A stretch of 64,000 nt of DNA, taken from assembly GCA_001770015.1 (NCBI GenBank), contig MEQB01000036.1, forward strand, positions 62,001-126,000. The letters are read 5' to 3'. Source of the DNA: Bdellovibrionales bacterium RIFOXYC1_FULL_37_79 (GTDB lineage: Bacteria; Bdellovibrionota; Bacteriovoracia; Bacteriovoracales; Bacteriovoracaceae). The translations under genes and the position numbers were made by a program. The notes below the pieces were generated by a model. The model was not told the origin of the DNA and did not search any database. It saw only the letters and a list, made by a program, of their open reading frames with translations. Shown here piece by piece: positions 24,457 to 34,615 of this stretch. Every line of letters begins with the position of its first letter. Position 1 is the stretch's first letter.

Positions 24457-25719
24457 TCATGCCGCCTGATCAATGATTGCCGATGGTTTCAAATCAGCAA
24501 CAATCGGTTTTTCAGTTTTTAAAGAATCAATTGAAACCACGTTGCCAGACACTGCAAGGGTTTTTTCTTTTTCAAAATGTTTAACCACCCTGAATAAAAT
24601 TGGTGCCACAAACATACTCATGGTTACGGTGGTTAACAAAAATTCATAAGTCGTTTCCATTAAAATTTTATTATGGAAGGCAGCGGCCAGGATAATAAAG
24701 CTAAACTCACCCGCTTCACTTAAAAGCACTCCAACTTTAATGCATTTAATCCGCTCCTCTTGATGGGACTTCGCTATCCAGTATAAAATGGCAAACTTGA
24801 CGGAGATCAAAAAGGAAGTAAACAGAAGCATCTTGCCTAAAAATTCAAAGACAATTGCAAAATTCAGTCCCATGCCAATCTTAATAAAAAACAATCCCAT
24901 CAACATGCTCTTAAATGGCAGGATAGTTTTCTTAATTTCCAATTTAACTTCGCTGTTTGCTAGGAACACACCGGCCATAAAAGCACCCAGCCCGGTGGAA
25001 AATCCAATTTGTTTCATAACCGTTGCCGTGGCCAATACGATCAATAAACAAGAGGCCATGAAGATTTCACTCGACTGCGTTTTATAAATATAACCAATAA
25101 ACTTCTTAAGCAGTTTAACCCCGACAAATGAAACCAGGGCAAACAGGCCCAGGGATTGCAGAATGCCACTCCAGGATAAAACGACACTTCCACTAAAAGT
25201 CGGAGACATAAGAGGAATCACAAGCAGCATGGGTATAACGATAATATCTTGAAAGAGCAGTATCCCCATGGAGATCTGACCATAATTATGAGCAATATCA
25301 TTACTGTCTTTGAGAAAATTAAGAGCATAGGCCGTAGAAGATATGGCCAGAGCAAATCCAATGAGCAGCGACTGATGAATTGAAAATTTATAGAGATAAA
25401 GACCCAGGGTTAGTAGTGCAGTCGTTATAAAGACCTGAGATGCACCGTGAATAAATATCTTATCTCTTAAGGCAATCAAACGCTGAGGACTGATTTCAAG
25501 ACCGATAACAAAAAACAAAAAAATAATTCCAATATCTGAGAGCGCTATCACCGAATCATTTTGGGTTACAAATTGGAATCCCCAAGGTCCAAGAAGGATG
25601 CCAGCAAATAAATAACCAAGGACCGAGCCAAGTCCCAACTTGTTGAAAAGAGGGACTAAAGTAACTGCGGCGATCAAGCAATAGGTAAGTTCCAAAATGG
25701 CAAGATGGTCGCTGATCAT
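24457..25719 (-). CDS. CPA2-family cation/proton antiporter (KefB-like)
   Basis: A protein of 420 residues with about 12 membrane segments and the CPA2 hallmarks: GLGSVLGYLFAGILLGPWGF, IGIIFLFFVIGLEISP, LAISSTAYALNFL, and GILLFQDIIVIPML. It stops after a ~35-residue cytoplasmic tail, so there is no TrkA-N (KTN) domain as in KefB/KefC. It exchanges K+ or Na+ for protons across the inner membrane. No ancillary subunit is adjacent. Confidence 0.88.
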   Translation of the reverse strand: MISDHLAILELTYCLIAAVTLVPLFNKLGLGSVLGYLFAGILLGPWGFQFVTQNDSVIALSDIGIIFLFFVIGLEISPQRLIALRDKIFIHGASQVFITTALLTLGLYLYKFSIHQSLLIGFALAISSTAYALNFLKDSNDIAHNYGQISMGILLFQDIIVIPMLLVIPLMSPTFSGSVVLSWSGILQSLGLFALVSFVGVKLLKKFIGYIYKTQSSEIFMASCLLIVLATATVMKQIGFSTGLGAFMAGVFLANSEVKLEIKKTILPFKSMLMGLFFIKIGMGLNFAIVFEFLGKMLLFTSFLISVKFAILYWIAKSHQEERIKCIKVGVLLSEAGEFSFIILAAAFHNKILMETTYEFLLTTVTMSMFVAPILFRVVKHFEKEKTLAVSGNVVSIDSLKTEKPIVADLKPSAIIDQAA

Positions 25720-25910
25720 TTGTTTTCCTGGATCAAAAAAGACACCGCACGGCCTTAAAGTGATATCGGCAAATTTTACCTAAACTTGAGTAATAATTTC
25801 AAATATTCATCAGATTTCTTCCAGCATCTTCAAGCTAAAACTTGTCCGAGTGTCTTAGTTCATGTAAATAAGAAACACCAATAAAAAAATTTGTAAATTA
25901 CGGAATAAAC

Positions 25911-26141
25911 ATGGCCAACTTAAAATTAAAAGACATCATCCACCTGGAAAACTGGAACGAAAAAGAACTAAGAAAACTAAAAATGCTGGTAAAAAACCGT
26001 CTCCAATCCTTGGAAAGCTCATCTAGGCCAGCAAAGCTTAAAGAAAACCACCCCCTTTTTCAAATGGATGATTACGCATGTAAATCCTTACTCGAAAATA
26101 TCTCAAAGGCCCAAAGAAAACTCAAAATTCAACCGGATTAA
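25911..26141 (+). CDS. Small basic hypothetical protein
   Basis: A protein of 76 residues from ATG 25911 (GGAA 7 bases before). Charged and helical (ENWNEKELRKLKMLVKNRLQSLE), no cysteine except one. It lies 27 bases upstream of the arginine methyltransferase-like gene, so the two may be one transcript; a substrate or accessory role is possible but unproven. Confidence 0.6.
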   Translation: MANLKLKDIIHLENWNEKELRKLKMLVKNRLQSLESSSRPAKLKENHPLFQMDDYACKSLLENISKAQRKLKIQPD

Positions 26142-26168
26142 TATCCTTTCCGTCTATTAGTGGTGAAT

Positions 26169-27107
26169 ATGGAACAATATTTTTTAGGTTACGCAAGTTT
26201 AGAACAACAACGCTGGATGGTCGCCGACAAAGTCCGCACTGATGCCTTTGCCAAGGCCATTTTGGAAGTGGTTCGCCCCGGTGATGTGGTGATTGATGTC
26301 GGTGCAGGAACGGGAATTCTTTCCATGTTAGCGGCTAAAGCGGGTGCCAGAAGGGTTATTGGAATTGAACGCTCAGATATGGCAATTCTCGCCAGGGAAA
26401 TGGTGAAAAAAAACAATCTGCAAAATCAAGTTGAAATATTTCATGGAGACGCCAACGATCTAGTCCTCGACGAAAACGCCGATGTGATCATTAGTGAATG
26501 GCTCGGCCACATGGCCTATGTGGAGCGCATGTTTCATTCAGTAATTCAAGTACGTGACAAACACCTGAAACCGGGTGGTGTAATGCTTCCCTCTTCCGTC
26601 AACGTCATGCTTGCGCCGATCGATGATGGAGACTATTATAAAAAAGAAGGACCTGGTTTTTGGGAACAAGCTAAGATTCATGGCCTGGATTTTTCATCAT
26701 TTACCAAAAAAGAACTGGATATGGGATATTCCAACCTGTTACACGTACCAAGCAAATTTCTTTTATCGGAAGGTAAAACCATTCATTACCAAAAAATGAT
26801 TGATGCTCACCCCGGAGATGAATGGTGCATGAACTCAGTGGATTTTGTGATCGAGCGTGATGGCACTCTTAATGGCCTGGTGGGCTGGTTTAGCACGGAA
26901 TTATCAAGCTCAACCATCCTGGATACCTCCCCGAGAATGCCCAAAACCCACTGGGCCCAGACCTACTTTCCCTACGTTCCGATGAAAGTCCACAAGGGGG
27001 AAATGATCCATATTGATTATCAGATTAATGAATCCTACGAGGGCTCCCGATTACTCGAAATTATTATTAGAATCGGTCCGCATGAGATAAACTTTATTGT
27101 AACCTAA
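26169..27107 (+). CDS. PRMT-like protein arginine methyltransferase homologue
   Basis: A protein of 312 residues from ATG 26169 (GTG codons lie just upstream in frame). The full type-I/II PRMT layout is visible. There is a YFxxY-like YFLGY at 4-8 followed by MVADKVRTDAF. The SAM motif VIDVGAGTGIL-SMLAAKAGA spans 41-60, with VIGIE for the post-I acid. The double-E loop SEWLGHMAYVE has E110 and E119, then ARDKxLKPGG-like RDKHLKPGG. The THW loop is THWAQT at 260-265, after SPRMPK. The C-terminal beta-barrel is present but short. Such enzymes methylate arginine guanidino groups. PRMTs are typical of eukaryotes and uncommon in bacteria. Confidence 0.85.
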   Translation: MEQYFLGYASLEQQRWMVADKVRTDAFAKAILEVVRPGDVVIDVGAGTGILSMLAAKAGARRVIGIERSDMAILAREMVKKNNLQNQVEIFHGDANDLVLDENADVIISEWLGHMAYVERMFHSVIQVRDKHLKPGGVMLPSSVNVMLAPIDDGDYYKKEGPGFWEQAKIHGLDFSSFTKKELDMGYSNLLHVPSKFLLSEGKTIHYQKMIDAHPGDEWCMNSVDFVIERDGTLNGLVGWFSTELSSSTILDTSPRMPKTHWAQTYFPYVPMKVHKGEMIHIDYQINESYEGSRLLEIIIRIGPHEINFIVT

Positions 27108-27121
27108 AAATTGGCCGTTTT

Positions 27122-27904
27122 ATGCATTATGATATTGTTGCCAGCATCGTCACCTACAATAACTCAATTGACCGAGTTATTCAAACCGCCGAGTCTTTTT
27201 TAGATACCAATCTAAACGTTAAACTGGTCATTATTGACAATCATTCACCTGACCAAACCCTCGAACAATTAAAGGGAAAAATTAATGCTGACTTCATTCA
27301 AACTGGACGTAATGGTGGTTATAGTTTTGGCCATAATCACGGAATTCATCAATATAAAAATACCGATTTCTATCTGGTGCTCAATCCGGACGTGACCATT
27401 CATAAAGGTACTTTGGAAAAACTGGTGGAGTATATGCGTTCAGATAATGAGGTCGGCATGATCTCTCCCCAAATTTTAAACCCGGACGGAACCATTCAAT
27501 ATCTTTGCAAACAAAATCCAACCTTGTTTGCCCAATTCTTACGGCGTTTTTTACCAACTCCTTTGAAAAAACTTAAGTGCTATAAACAATATATGGACTG
27601 GTACGAAATGAAATCTACCGGTTATAATTCCATTTTTCAAGTACCCTATCTTTCTGGTTGCTTTATGTTTTTTAGAAGCAAACTCCTTTTTGACTTGCAA
27701 GGATTGGATGAAAAATTTTTCATGTACCTGGAGGATGCCGATATCACTCGACGAATAAACCAAATATCCAAGGCCATTTACTACCCACAGGCACAGATAA
27801 CCCACGACTGGCATAGAGGAAGTTACAAAAGTTTAAAATTAACCTTGATTTCCATCAACTCGAGTATTTATTATTTCAAAAAATGGGGTATTAAATTGTT
27901 TTAA
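27122..27904 (+). CDS. Family 2 glycosyltransferase (WbbL-like)
   Basis: A protein of 260 residues. GT-A fold features: IVASIVTYNN start, VIIDNHSPD, GRNGGYSFGHNHGI, the LNPDV metal/nucleotide motif near residue 90, SGCFMFFRS, and FFMYLEDADITRRI (the ED catalytic region). These match rhamnosyltransferase-type GT2 enzymes that build surface polysaccharide. No membrane anchor. It follows the PRMT-like gene by 14 bases, though a joint pathway is not obvious. Confidence 0.85.
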   Translation: MHYDIVASIVTYNNSIDRVIQTAESFLDTNLNVKLVIIDNHSPDQTLEQLKGKINADFIQTGRNGGYSFGHNHGIHQYKNTDFYLVLNPDVTIHKGTLEKLVEYMRSDNEVGMISPQILNPDGTIQYLCKQNPTLFAQFLRRFLPTPLKKLKCYKQYMDWYEMKSTGYNSIFQVPYLSGCFMFFRSKLLFDLQGLDEKFFMYLEDADITRRINQISKAIYYPQAQITHDWHRGSYKSLKLTLISINSSIYYFKKWGIKLF

Positions 27905-28018
27905 TAAGGTAATCGCTTAAGCCTATCCCTTTTTTCCCCTTTTCATTATTTTTTTCACAAAAATACTTCATTACCGAAGAGTCACTAGAAGAGAATGTGC
28001 CTTTAACCAAGAGTTTTT

Positions 28019-29305
28019 ATGAATAAAGATGTCGTCACAGGAATCAAGTGCAGTTTTGGAATTTTAGGATTTATTTCTATCTACATCGGTCTGGGGTATG
28101 TCATCCAGGCAATCACCCCTCCTGAAAAAATTTGGCAAGATCAATTCAAGACCAGCAGAATGCCTGCGCAAGCGGGCCCGCTTGGTAATGTGGAGTTTGG
28201 GATTTTGAAAGACTATTTCACCCTTGATGATCACGGAAAAAAACTCCGGTTTGATATCGAGTTTCAAGTTAGGACTGGTGATGATGATTATTTTGGCATA
28301 AAGGCCAAGAAAGCGGTTTCCGAAGCACTGATTAATACATTCATGATCAGGGATAAAAGCAAGGAAGATTTGATCGCACGCTCTTTACTGTCCATCGCCA
28401 AACAGGAATTCATGGCCAGTTTTATGAAAAATTTTGTAAAGACCATTACCTTTTACAAGCTTATTGATCGTGATATACAAATTGATTTCAAATTTATTCC
28501 CACAAAGGAAAACCCCCAAGATTACTCTTACGAACTTTCTACCAATCACCTTCTCAACATTTCCAACACGGACAAGCTTTTTCCCCAAATCACCGGCAAA
28601 AATAAAAGAATCATTAATCAGGTTGCTACCCAAAAAAGAGAGCCGAACCATCAGCGTTACCAATATGCTGGCGGGGCCATCAGCATCTGGGTTAAAGTGT
28701 TGGATTCCTTGTTACCAGGCACCCAGGAACATGCTGTAAAAGGTATGGTCAGGTACAGGAGATATTTCATCGACCATGAACCTGCCAATCATAAAATCCA
28801 TCAAGAGCAAGAAGAAGTGTTAGCTAACCAACTCATTTTTGCTCGCACAGATTCTGTACCATTTTTAACGGTGGATGTGATTAAAAAATTCAATGTAAAA
28901 TCCTTGATTCCAAGCTTGGATAAAATGATAGTTTATCCCGGCTATCTGGTTGAACCTGATCTATACAAGGAAGGCATCGTCGAGGATTTATTGAGTCCTA
29001 GTACAAAACCGATTAAAGCCGGAGAGCTCCAAATCACCGGCAGTGTCAAGTCCAGCTCCCAAAAATATAATTATAATTTACACTTAAAGAAACTGGTTTT
29101 TGATTTTGCAACGAAAACATTTGATACCAATCAATCAGATACTTTGGCGGACATAAAAAATTTTCCCACTAACACCAATGATACTACCCTCAAACAAAAT
29201 CTTGGAATGAAAATCAGGGGCGTCATTTTAAGAGAATATAAAACATCTCTAATTGAGGCGCTTGAGCTTGCACGCTTTCATAAAAACGTAGGAGGTGCAC
29301 AATGA
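28019..29305 (+). CDS. Membrane-anchored hypothetical partner of PLD-like protein
   Basis: A protein of 428 residues with one N-terminal membrane segment (SFGILGFISIYIGLGYVI) and an extracytoplasmic remainder. The body has alternating strand and helix regions without recognised motifs. The stop overlaps the start of the phospholipase-D-like gene (ATGA at 29302-29305), so the two are translated together and may act together in the envelope. I do not recognise the family. Confidence 0.7.
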   Translation: MNKDVVTGIKCSFGILGFISIYIGLGYVIQAITPPEKIWQDQFKTSRMPAQAGPLGNVEFGILKDYFTLDDHGKKLRFDIEFQVRTGDDDYFGIKAKKAVSEALINTFMIRDKSKEDLIARSLLSIAKQEFMASFMKNFVKTITFYKLIDRDIQIDFKFIPTKENPQDYSYELSTNHLLNISNTDKLFPQITGKNKRIINQVATQKREPNHQRYQYAGGAISIWVKVLDSLLPGTQEHAVKGMVRYRRYFIDHEPANHKIHQEQEEVLANQLIFARTDSVPFLTVDVIKKFNVKSLIPSLDKMIVYPGYLVEPDLYKEGIVEDLLSPSTKPIKAGELQITGSVKSSSQKYNYNLHLKKLVFDFATKTFDTNQSDTLADIKNFPTNTNDTTLKQNLGMKIRGVILREYKTSLIEALELARFHKNVGGAQ

Positions 29306-31536
29306 AAAACACACTGATGTTAATAATAACACTCATCATGCCCTCCCTAATCTTTGCGCAAATAAATATTCAAGACCGGATAAAAACCCAAAAATTTTTC
29401 AAAAAAGCATATCCAGTGGTTTTTGGTAAAAAAGTCTATCAGGATACTGAAAAGCCGCTTGATAAGAAAGAAATCGTCCAACAGAATCAATTGGCCTTAT
29501 CAGATGAATTCATAAAAAAAATCAACGCACACCCGATTATCAAGGAAAAAGAACGCATCCATGAATTTATTAAAGATTTGGATTCCACACTTCCAGAAGA
29601 AATTCTAAGACCTTTGACCTATTGGAAGTTCATCCAAAAAAACCCAGCTAATGTTGAAACGACATTAGCTTACTATATCCTTTATAAAATACTTATCTTA
29701 AGAGATCACATTGATAATCCCTTATCAGAAGACGAAGATTCCGCCGCTACACTTCTGTCGGAATTTTGCGATAATCAAAACACCGGTACCCGCAATATTT
29801 TTGATAAATGTACGCCTGGCATTTTTCAATTTGCCAAAGAAGCCGCCTCCCTTTCTGATCCATCAAAGTTAGTAGAGGCTATTAAATCAAATCATATTAT
29901 CAATACTAAGCTTCGAGACCGGGTTTCATCTATCAATAGTTACTCTCTAAGCTACCTCGGTATCATACCCGGAAATCAGGTGGAAATAATCAGCCGAAAT
30001 GATACCAGCATGGAAAGAATGAACTGGCTCAACGAGCGATACATGTTCAGTGGAGGAGTCTTTGATTTCAATGCTCCTTACATTAAAATGCCAACGGATA
30101 AAGATCCCAATGGACATATCATATTTCAAAAAAATGGTGATCCTATCTATAAAAGGATCAGAGAAATGATTGACCGGGCAAATGATTCCATTTTCATTGA
30201 TATATTCCTTTTTGGGGGAACTCTGGGGATGACCCTGGCTGAATATCTTTTAGATGAGTGTATTAAAAAAATAAACACCAATAAAAATTTTAAACTCTTC
30301 ATCTTACATGACTACGCAACCAACTATAATATGGTTGAAGAAATGCTTCCGGTGTTTCGATATGTCAGAGATCGTTTGAAAAATGAACCCACTTTTCATG
30401 AAAAAGGATTTCTAATCCAGGCCAATATACACAGACATCCCCCAGGTATTCCATTTGAACTCACCAGTTTGCTTATTCATGGAATTAAAAATGCCCCGGA
30501 TTTCAATGAAGCTTTTAAAACCATTGAAAAAGGCAATACCTATATTGAATCAAAGATTGATCACTCCAAGGTCATCGTCATTGATCCAAACTCTGATCAT
30601 CCAGAAGCCTATTTCGGTTCCAAAAACTGGACTGACCACTCCGGAGGATATTATTACGATAATGCCATTTATGTTAAAGGCCCTGCGGCAGCTCTGGTAC
30701 AGGCATCCTATTATGATGATCTAGATGCGGCCCTTACCACTGATAAAAAAGAGCAAAGATGGTTTTATTACAAAGAACGGGATAATGGCAGCTACGACAA
30801 TCAAAAATATATCAAATTGAGAGACCAGATCTTAAATTCCTTTAAAGTCACCCGCACCGATCCTTATCCAATGCAAAAAGATAATGAACCACTGCGAATA
30901 GCGGAAGCTAATGTGGATGGCACCATTAAGGATGTTCGTAACATTTTAATAGATATGATTAAAAAGGCCGAAAAAAACATCTACATGGAGCAACTTTTTA
31001 TTTATGACCCCTATATCAATGATGCTTTAATGAAAAGAAAGTTAGAGATTCCTTCTCTCGATATTAAAATCCTGGCCGATCATAACGGAAACTTTGGACT
31101 CAATGGTCTTCCCAATACAATTTTTATCAAAGAAATGCAAAGCTATAAAATTGAGATCAAGGCCAGAAAAACGTTTGGGCTCAAGCATCGTTTCAACGAA
31201 AACTTTGAAAAGGAATACCACCAGGAAAACCACCGCAAGATAACCTCGGTGGATGGAGAGGTACTTCTTGGTGGTTCCTCCAACTTGAACCCGGATACCT
31301 TGCAGGGCAGTTTTCGGGAATTTGGCGCACAAATTTTTGATAAAAAACAAATTGCAATATTTGAACAAAAATTTCTTTCTGACTGGGAGGCAGCTGATGC
31401 TACCGTCGATTTTGACATTGAAAACTTTCAGGTCAAGCTGTCCGGGAAACTACTTCCTCCCGAATTATCAGCTTTAATCAATGACCTGGGGGCTACCATT
31501 TTTAGAAACAAAGACCGGCTAGAAAAACGTTACTAA
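29302..31536 (+). CDS. Secreted phospholipase D-like protein
   Basis: A protein of 744 residues; ATG 29302 follows GGAGG (29291-29295). Signal peptide ends SLIFAQ. Two HKD motifs are present: HSKVIVID near residue 420 (followed by FGSKNWTD) and HRKITSVD near 644 (followed by GGSSNLNPDT). The N-terminal ~240 residues are unique. The pair of HxKx4D motifs is that of the PLD/cardiolipin-synthase superfamily, which transfers or hydrolyses phosphatidyl groups. A secreted location suggests attack on membrane lipid or envelope remodelling; this is inferred. Confidence 0.82.
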   Translation: MKNTLMLIITLIMPSLIFAQINIQDRIKTQKFFKKAYPVVFGKKVYQDTEKPLDKKEIVQQNQLALSDEFIKKINAHPIIKEKERIHEFIKDLDSTLPEEILRPLTYWKFIQKNPANVETTLAYYILYKILILRDHIDNPLSEDEDSAATLLSEFCDNQNTGTRNIFDKCTPGIFQFAKEAASLSDPSKLVEAIKSNHIINTKLRDRVSSINSYSLSYLGIIPGNQVEIISRNDTSMERMNWLNERYMFSGGVFDFNAPYIKMPTDKDPNGHIIFQKNGDPIYKRIREMIDRANDSIFIDIFLFGGTLGMTLAEYLLDECIKKINTNKNFKLFILHDYATNYNMVEEMLPVFRYVRDRLKNEPTFHEKGFLIQANIHRHPPGIPFELTSLLIHGIKNAPDFNEAFKTIEKGNTYIESKIDHSKVIVIDPNSDHPEAYFGSKNWTDHSGGYYYDNAIYVKGPAAALVQASYYDDLDAALTTDKKEQRWFYYKERDNGSYDNQKYIKLRDQILNSFKVTRTDPYPMQKDNEPLRIAEANVDGTIKDVRNILIDMIKKAEKNIYMEQLFIYDPYINDALMKRKLEIPSLDIKILADHNGNFGLNGLPNTIFIKEMQSYKIEIKARKTFGLKHRFNENFEKEYHQENHRKITSVDGEVLLGGSSNLNPDTLQGSFREFGAQIFDKKQIAIFEQKFLSDWEAADATVDFDIENFQVKLSGKLLPPELSALINDLGATIFRNKDRLEKRY

Positions 31537-31541
31537 TCATA

Positions 31542-31565
31542 AGTGGGAGATCATGATCTCCCACT
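31542..31565. terminator. Bidirectional terminator
   Basis: A perfect 24-base palindrome (AGTGGGAGATCA and its complement) lies between the convergent PLD-like and rhodanese genes, followed by an AT-rich stretch on both sides. Confidence 0.75.
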
Positions 31566-31585
31566 ATTTATATTTGAACTCAAAT

Positions 31586-32392
31586 TTAACACTTGCCCCC
31601 AACACAACTGGCTCCTTCAGCACCAAAGAAGCTCCAAACACCTTCTTCTAAAAAGAAATAATCCTTGTAACCATTTTTTTCAAGGTGATATTGCAACCAC
31701 TGAACCTGTTTTCCAACGGCATCAAAAATATAAAGGGCTTTATCTTTTGCCCGGCCTTTAAAATGAGGCTTATCCAAAACTTTTACCAATTCATCCATCG
31801 GAAATAGTGCTGCTGATTTGGCAAAGTCAGGGGTTTTCTTTCTTTGTACCTCATCCCTGGCATCTATAAGAAAAGCTTTTTCCTTAACTGAATCCACCGC
31901 AAACTTTTCTTTTGACAAAAATTTACTCTTAAAGGATTCACTGGAAATTAACTTGGACGGATCAACCGGAGATTGACCGAGCAATACAGCTTCCTTGGGG
32001 TATTTTTTGGTCCATTCAAAAATGCCGTCATCATAAACATAAGTATCCTTATTACCTTTTTTTTGCACGATAACCACGGCCTCATAACTTTTTGCGCAAG
32101 TGTGACCGTTGCAATAAAAAGCCACCTTCCCCTTTAGTCCAGCAATTTTAAGCGCAAATTCCGCCTCTGCGCTTTCTTTGGGAAGAGGTATATGGACAGC
32201 CTTTTTAATATGGATAACATCATATTCAAATTTACTTCGGACATCCACAATATTAATAGTGGCATATTCCTTATTTAAGTCCTCTGTGGAAATAAAAGGC
32301 ACTTTTGGAAATTTGGCCCTAAGTGGAAAATCTGCCGCCATCAAATTACAAATTAAAACCAGAAAAAACAAACAGCTAACCAAAAGCTTCAT
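31586..32392 (-). CDS. Secreted double-rhodanese protein
   Basis: A protein of 268 residues with signal peptide (ends NLMAADF). The first rhodanese domain has INIVDVRSKFEYDVIHIKKAVHIP and the active-site loop CNGHTC near residue 92. The second has FLIDARDEVQRKKTPDFAKSAALFP but no cysteine in its loop (FDAVGKQV), so it is probably inactive. The protein ends in a short Cys pair (SCVGGKC). Periplasmic sulphur transfer or binding is inferred. Confidence 0.85.
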   Translation of the reverse strand: MKLLVSCLFFLVLICNLMAADFPLRAKFPKVPFISTEDLNKEYATINIVDVRSKFEYDVIHIKKAVHIPLPKESAEAEFALKIAGLKGKVAFYCNGHTCAKSYEAVVIVQKKGNKDTYVYDDGIFEWTKKYPKEAVLLGQSPVDPSKLISSESFKSKFLSKEKFAVDSVKEKAFLIDARDEVQRKKTPDFAKSAALFPMDELVKVLDKPHFKGRAKDKALYIFDAVGKQVQWLQYHLEKNGYKDYFFLEEGVWSFFGAEGASCVGGKC

Positions 32393-32528
32393 TAAAATCC
32401 TCCTTGGAAATTAAAAAATATCGGTAATGCAATTTTAAGCTGATTTGTAATTAATAGAAAATATTTCTTATTGTCTATTTTTTAACAATAAAAAACAAAG
32501 TTGACTCAATTATTTTACTGAAAAAATA

Positions 32529-32912
32529 TCAGGGAATATTCGAAGCTCCCCTAACACAATTCAAAGAAATTGCCAATCGTCCCTGGGCCGTATCAAGGGT
32601 CATTTTCCCTTTAACCGTATGTCCCAATTCCACCCCAGGATCATCCACCGAAATGGTTACATACTGAATGCTGGTTCCAGGCACCGTACGACCTGAGATG
32701 CGAATATCGAAGTTCGCAATAATTCGCAAATCACTTGCCAGCACTGATGAAGTGCCATTTACACTTTTTATAATTAAGGCTGGCTCACCACCGGCGATGC
32801 TTTCCGGATTGAAAATTTTGACATGATAACCCTCGCCGTTACATTCATAAATAACGGCCCATAAATTCAAGGTCCATAAAACAGACAAAACAAACATTAT
32901 ACTTTTCATCAT
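32529..32912 (-). CDS. Small secreted hypothetical protein
   Basis: A protein of 127 residues with signal peptide (ends NLWAVIYE). Beta-rich; two cysteines (ECNG and LNC) could form a disulphide. Its start overlaps the stop of the upstream large secreted protein (32909-32912), so they form an operon. No family recognised. Confidence 0.65.
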   Translation of the reverse strand: MMKSIMFVLSVLWTLNLWAVIYECNGEGYHVKIFNPESIAGGEPALIIKSVNGTSSVLASDLRIIANFDIRISGRTVPGTSIQYVTISVDDPGVELGHTVKGKMTLDTAQGRLAISLNCVRGASNIP

Positions 32913-34615
32913 GATCTCCCTACTTTTATATAAATTTTATTTTTTACCACCCGGATAGTGCTTGATGATAAGAATTTTTTAAAAATCTTCGAAGCAAACC
33001 AGATACTTCTACCCAACCAGGGAACTGGCAACTTAACTTTAACTATTTCTATTTCAATTTCACTATCGGCTGCATTAAATTTGATCGGACCACTTAGCAT
33101 AATATTTTTGTATCCCATCATAAAATAAAACTTGGCAGTTAAATTCATCCCGTTGTTATTTAGAGCAATCGAAACATTTTTAGCAATAGGCTTTTGATTT
33201 TTGACAAAACCAGATGGATCAAAGCGTGCAAACTGGTCGAAGCCACTCATGACCCCATCATATGACTTATAAATTTTTAAAAGTTCCTTCTCTTTTGAAT
33301 CAATCACATGATCAACTACTATTTTTCCACTTTCAAAACAATTATTAAAAACTTTATATAACTCCAGATCATCAAGAGAATTATCATTCTGGCAGTTAAT
33401 ATTTATATTAAATGCAGTGAGGGTTCCCTTTTCGATTTCTTCCCGAGGATAGGCTTTGTGATTGACTTTTTGAAAACTGTCCAGAACCAAATTTAGTCTA
33501 TCCACAGTAGTCGTCCCTGTGGTTATCTTTAAAAAATACCTTATATCGAATTCCGTATCTTGCAAGGCCCATACATTTTTTGAAAGGCTCAAGTTATTCG
33601 CACAAGCTTTCATAAATTCGGGAAAAACCTCTCCACTTAAATTGATATATTTATTACAATCGATGGCCACCGTCGGGCCCTTACCAAGCATCAAGCCCAA
33701 TTTAAACTCATTATCCAGGGATAATACCCGAAGTAGGTGCTTATCTAGAGAAACCAATTTCAACCTGGAATAAAAATCAAGCTGATCTTCTTCCACTTTG
33801 GTTTTAAAACGCAGACCAATACTTTGTTTTTCGTCATTGTATAGCCTGGCATTATCCAAGCACTCACCCACAATTTTTTGTGAATCAAAGGGTGGAACAA
33901 TAAAAGACTTAGGACAAATAAACTGAAATTCATCCAAACCAATTTCCTTATCCACTAATTTAAGATGGCTTTTTTGGGCCTTAAAAATAAAGGAATTTTC
34001 ATTAATCTCAAAACTCTCAAGCAAGCCTTCTAAAAACATATTTTGAGAGGCCTCGTCCCCTCTTATTTCGATTTTTACTTTGGCATTTGCGGCCTGCAAA
34101 TTAGGAGTAAAATTCGCATGATTCAAGCAACCAAATAACAAATTATCCGCTTCAGTACTTAGTAATTGATCCTTTAAGCAAAACAGACGGCTATTATTAA
34201 ATTCCAAGGCTGCTTTTAAAACATCAAGTTTCATATGATCTGCACTGAAACTTAATCTCCCATCGTCAATATTTAAAAGGGCATTATCAATGCTTGCTTC
34301 ATTCACTTCCCCTAAAAAGGATTCACTATCTACAATAAAACCAAAGCTATGATATTTACCTTTAAAACCAAGGAATTTATTTCTAATAAAAATTTCTGAA
34401 TTAAAAACTTCATCATCATTTTCCAAAATCATCATCATGTCATTTCTTAAAATCCTAACTTGATCAAAAATGACGAAACCAGCAGGCCCTGAAAAATTTA
34501 AAGGCCTGATATAATTTAACATCAGGATCGAAGCATCGACGGTTTGACCGGCCCAAGACGTGAGATTAAAAAAGGTGATAAAAAAAACTGCGACCATGAT
34601 GAGTTTGGTTGTCAT
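32909..34615 (-). CDS. Large secreted hypothetical protein
   Basis: A protein of 568 residues with signal peptide (ends LTSWAGQT). Regular alternation of strands and repeated phrases of the type 'FICP..FIVPPFDSQKIVGEC' and 'LFGCLNHANF' gives a ladder-like beta pattern with spaced cysteines. It resembles envelope-spanning or outer-membrane-associated proteins in composition, but I cannot name the family. Operon with the small secreted gene downstream. Confidence 0.65.
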   Translation of the reverse strand: MTTKLIMVAVFFITFFNLTSWAGQTVDASILMLNYIRPLNFSGPAGFVIFDQVRILRNDMMMILENDDEVFNSEIFIRNKFLGFKGKYHSFGFIVDSESFLGEVNEASIDNALLNIDDGRLSFSADHMKLDVLKAALEFNNSRLFCLKDQLLSTEADNLLFGCLNHANFTPNLQAANAKVKIEIRGDEASQNMFLEGLLESFEINENSFIFKAQKSHLKLVDKEIGLDEFQFICPKSFIVPPFDSQKIVGECLDNARLYNDEKQSIGLRFKTKVEEDQLDFYSRLKLVSLDKHLLRVLSLDNEFKLGLMLGKGPTVAIDCNKYINLSGEVFPEFMKACANNLSLSKNVWALQDTEFDIRYFLKITTGTTTVDRLNLVLDSFQKVNHKAYPREEIEKGTLTAFNININCQNDNSLDDLELYKVFNNCFESGKIVVDHVIDSKEKELLKIYKSYDGVMSGFDQFARFDPSGFVKNQKPIAKNVSIALNNNGMNLTAKFYFMMGYKNIMLSGPIKFNAADSEIEIEIVKVKLPVPWLGRSIWFASKIFKKFLSSSTIRVVKNKIYIKVGRS

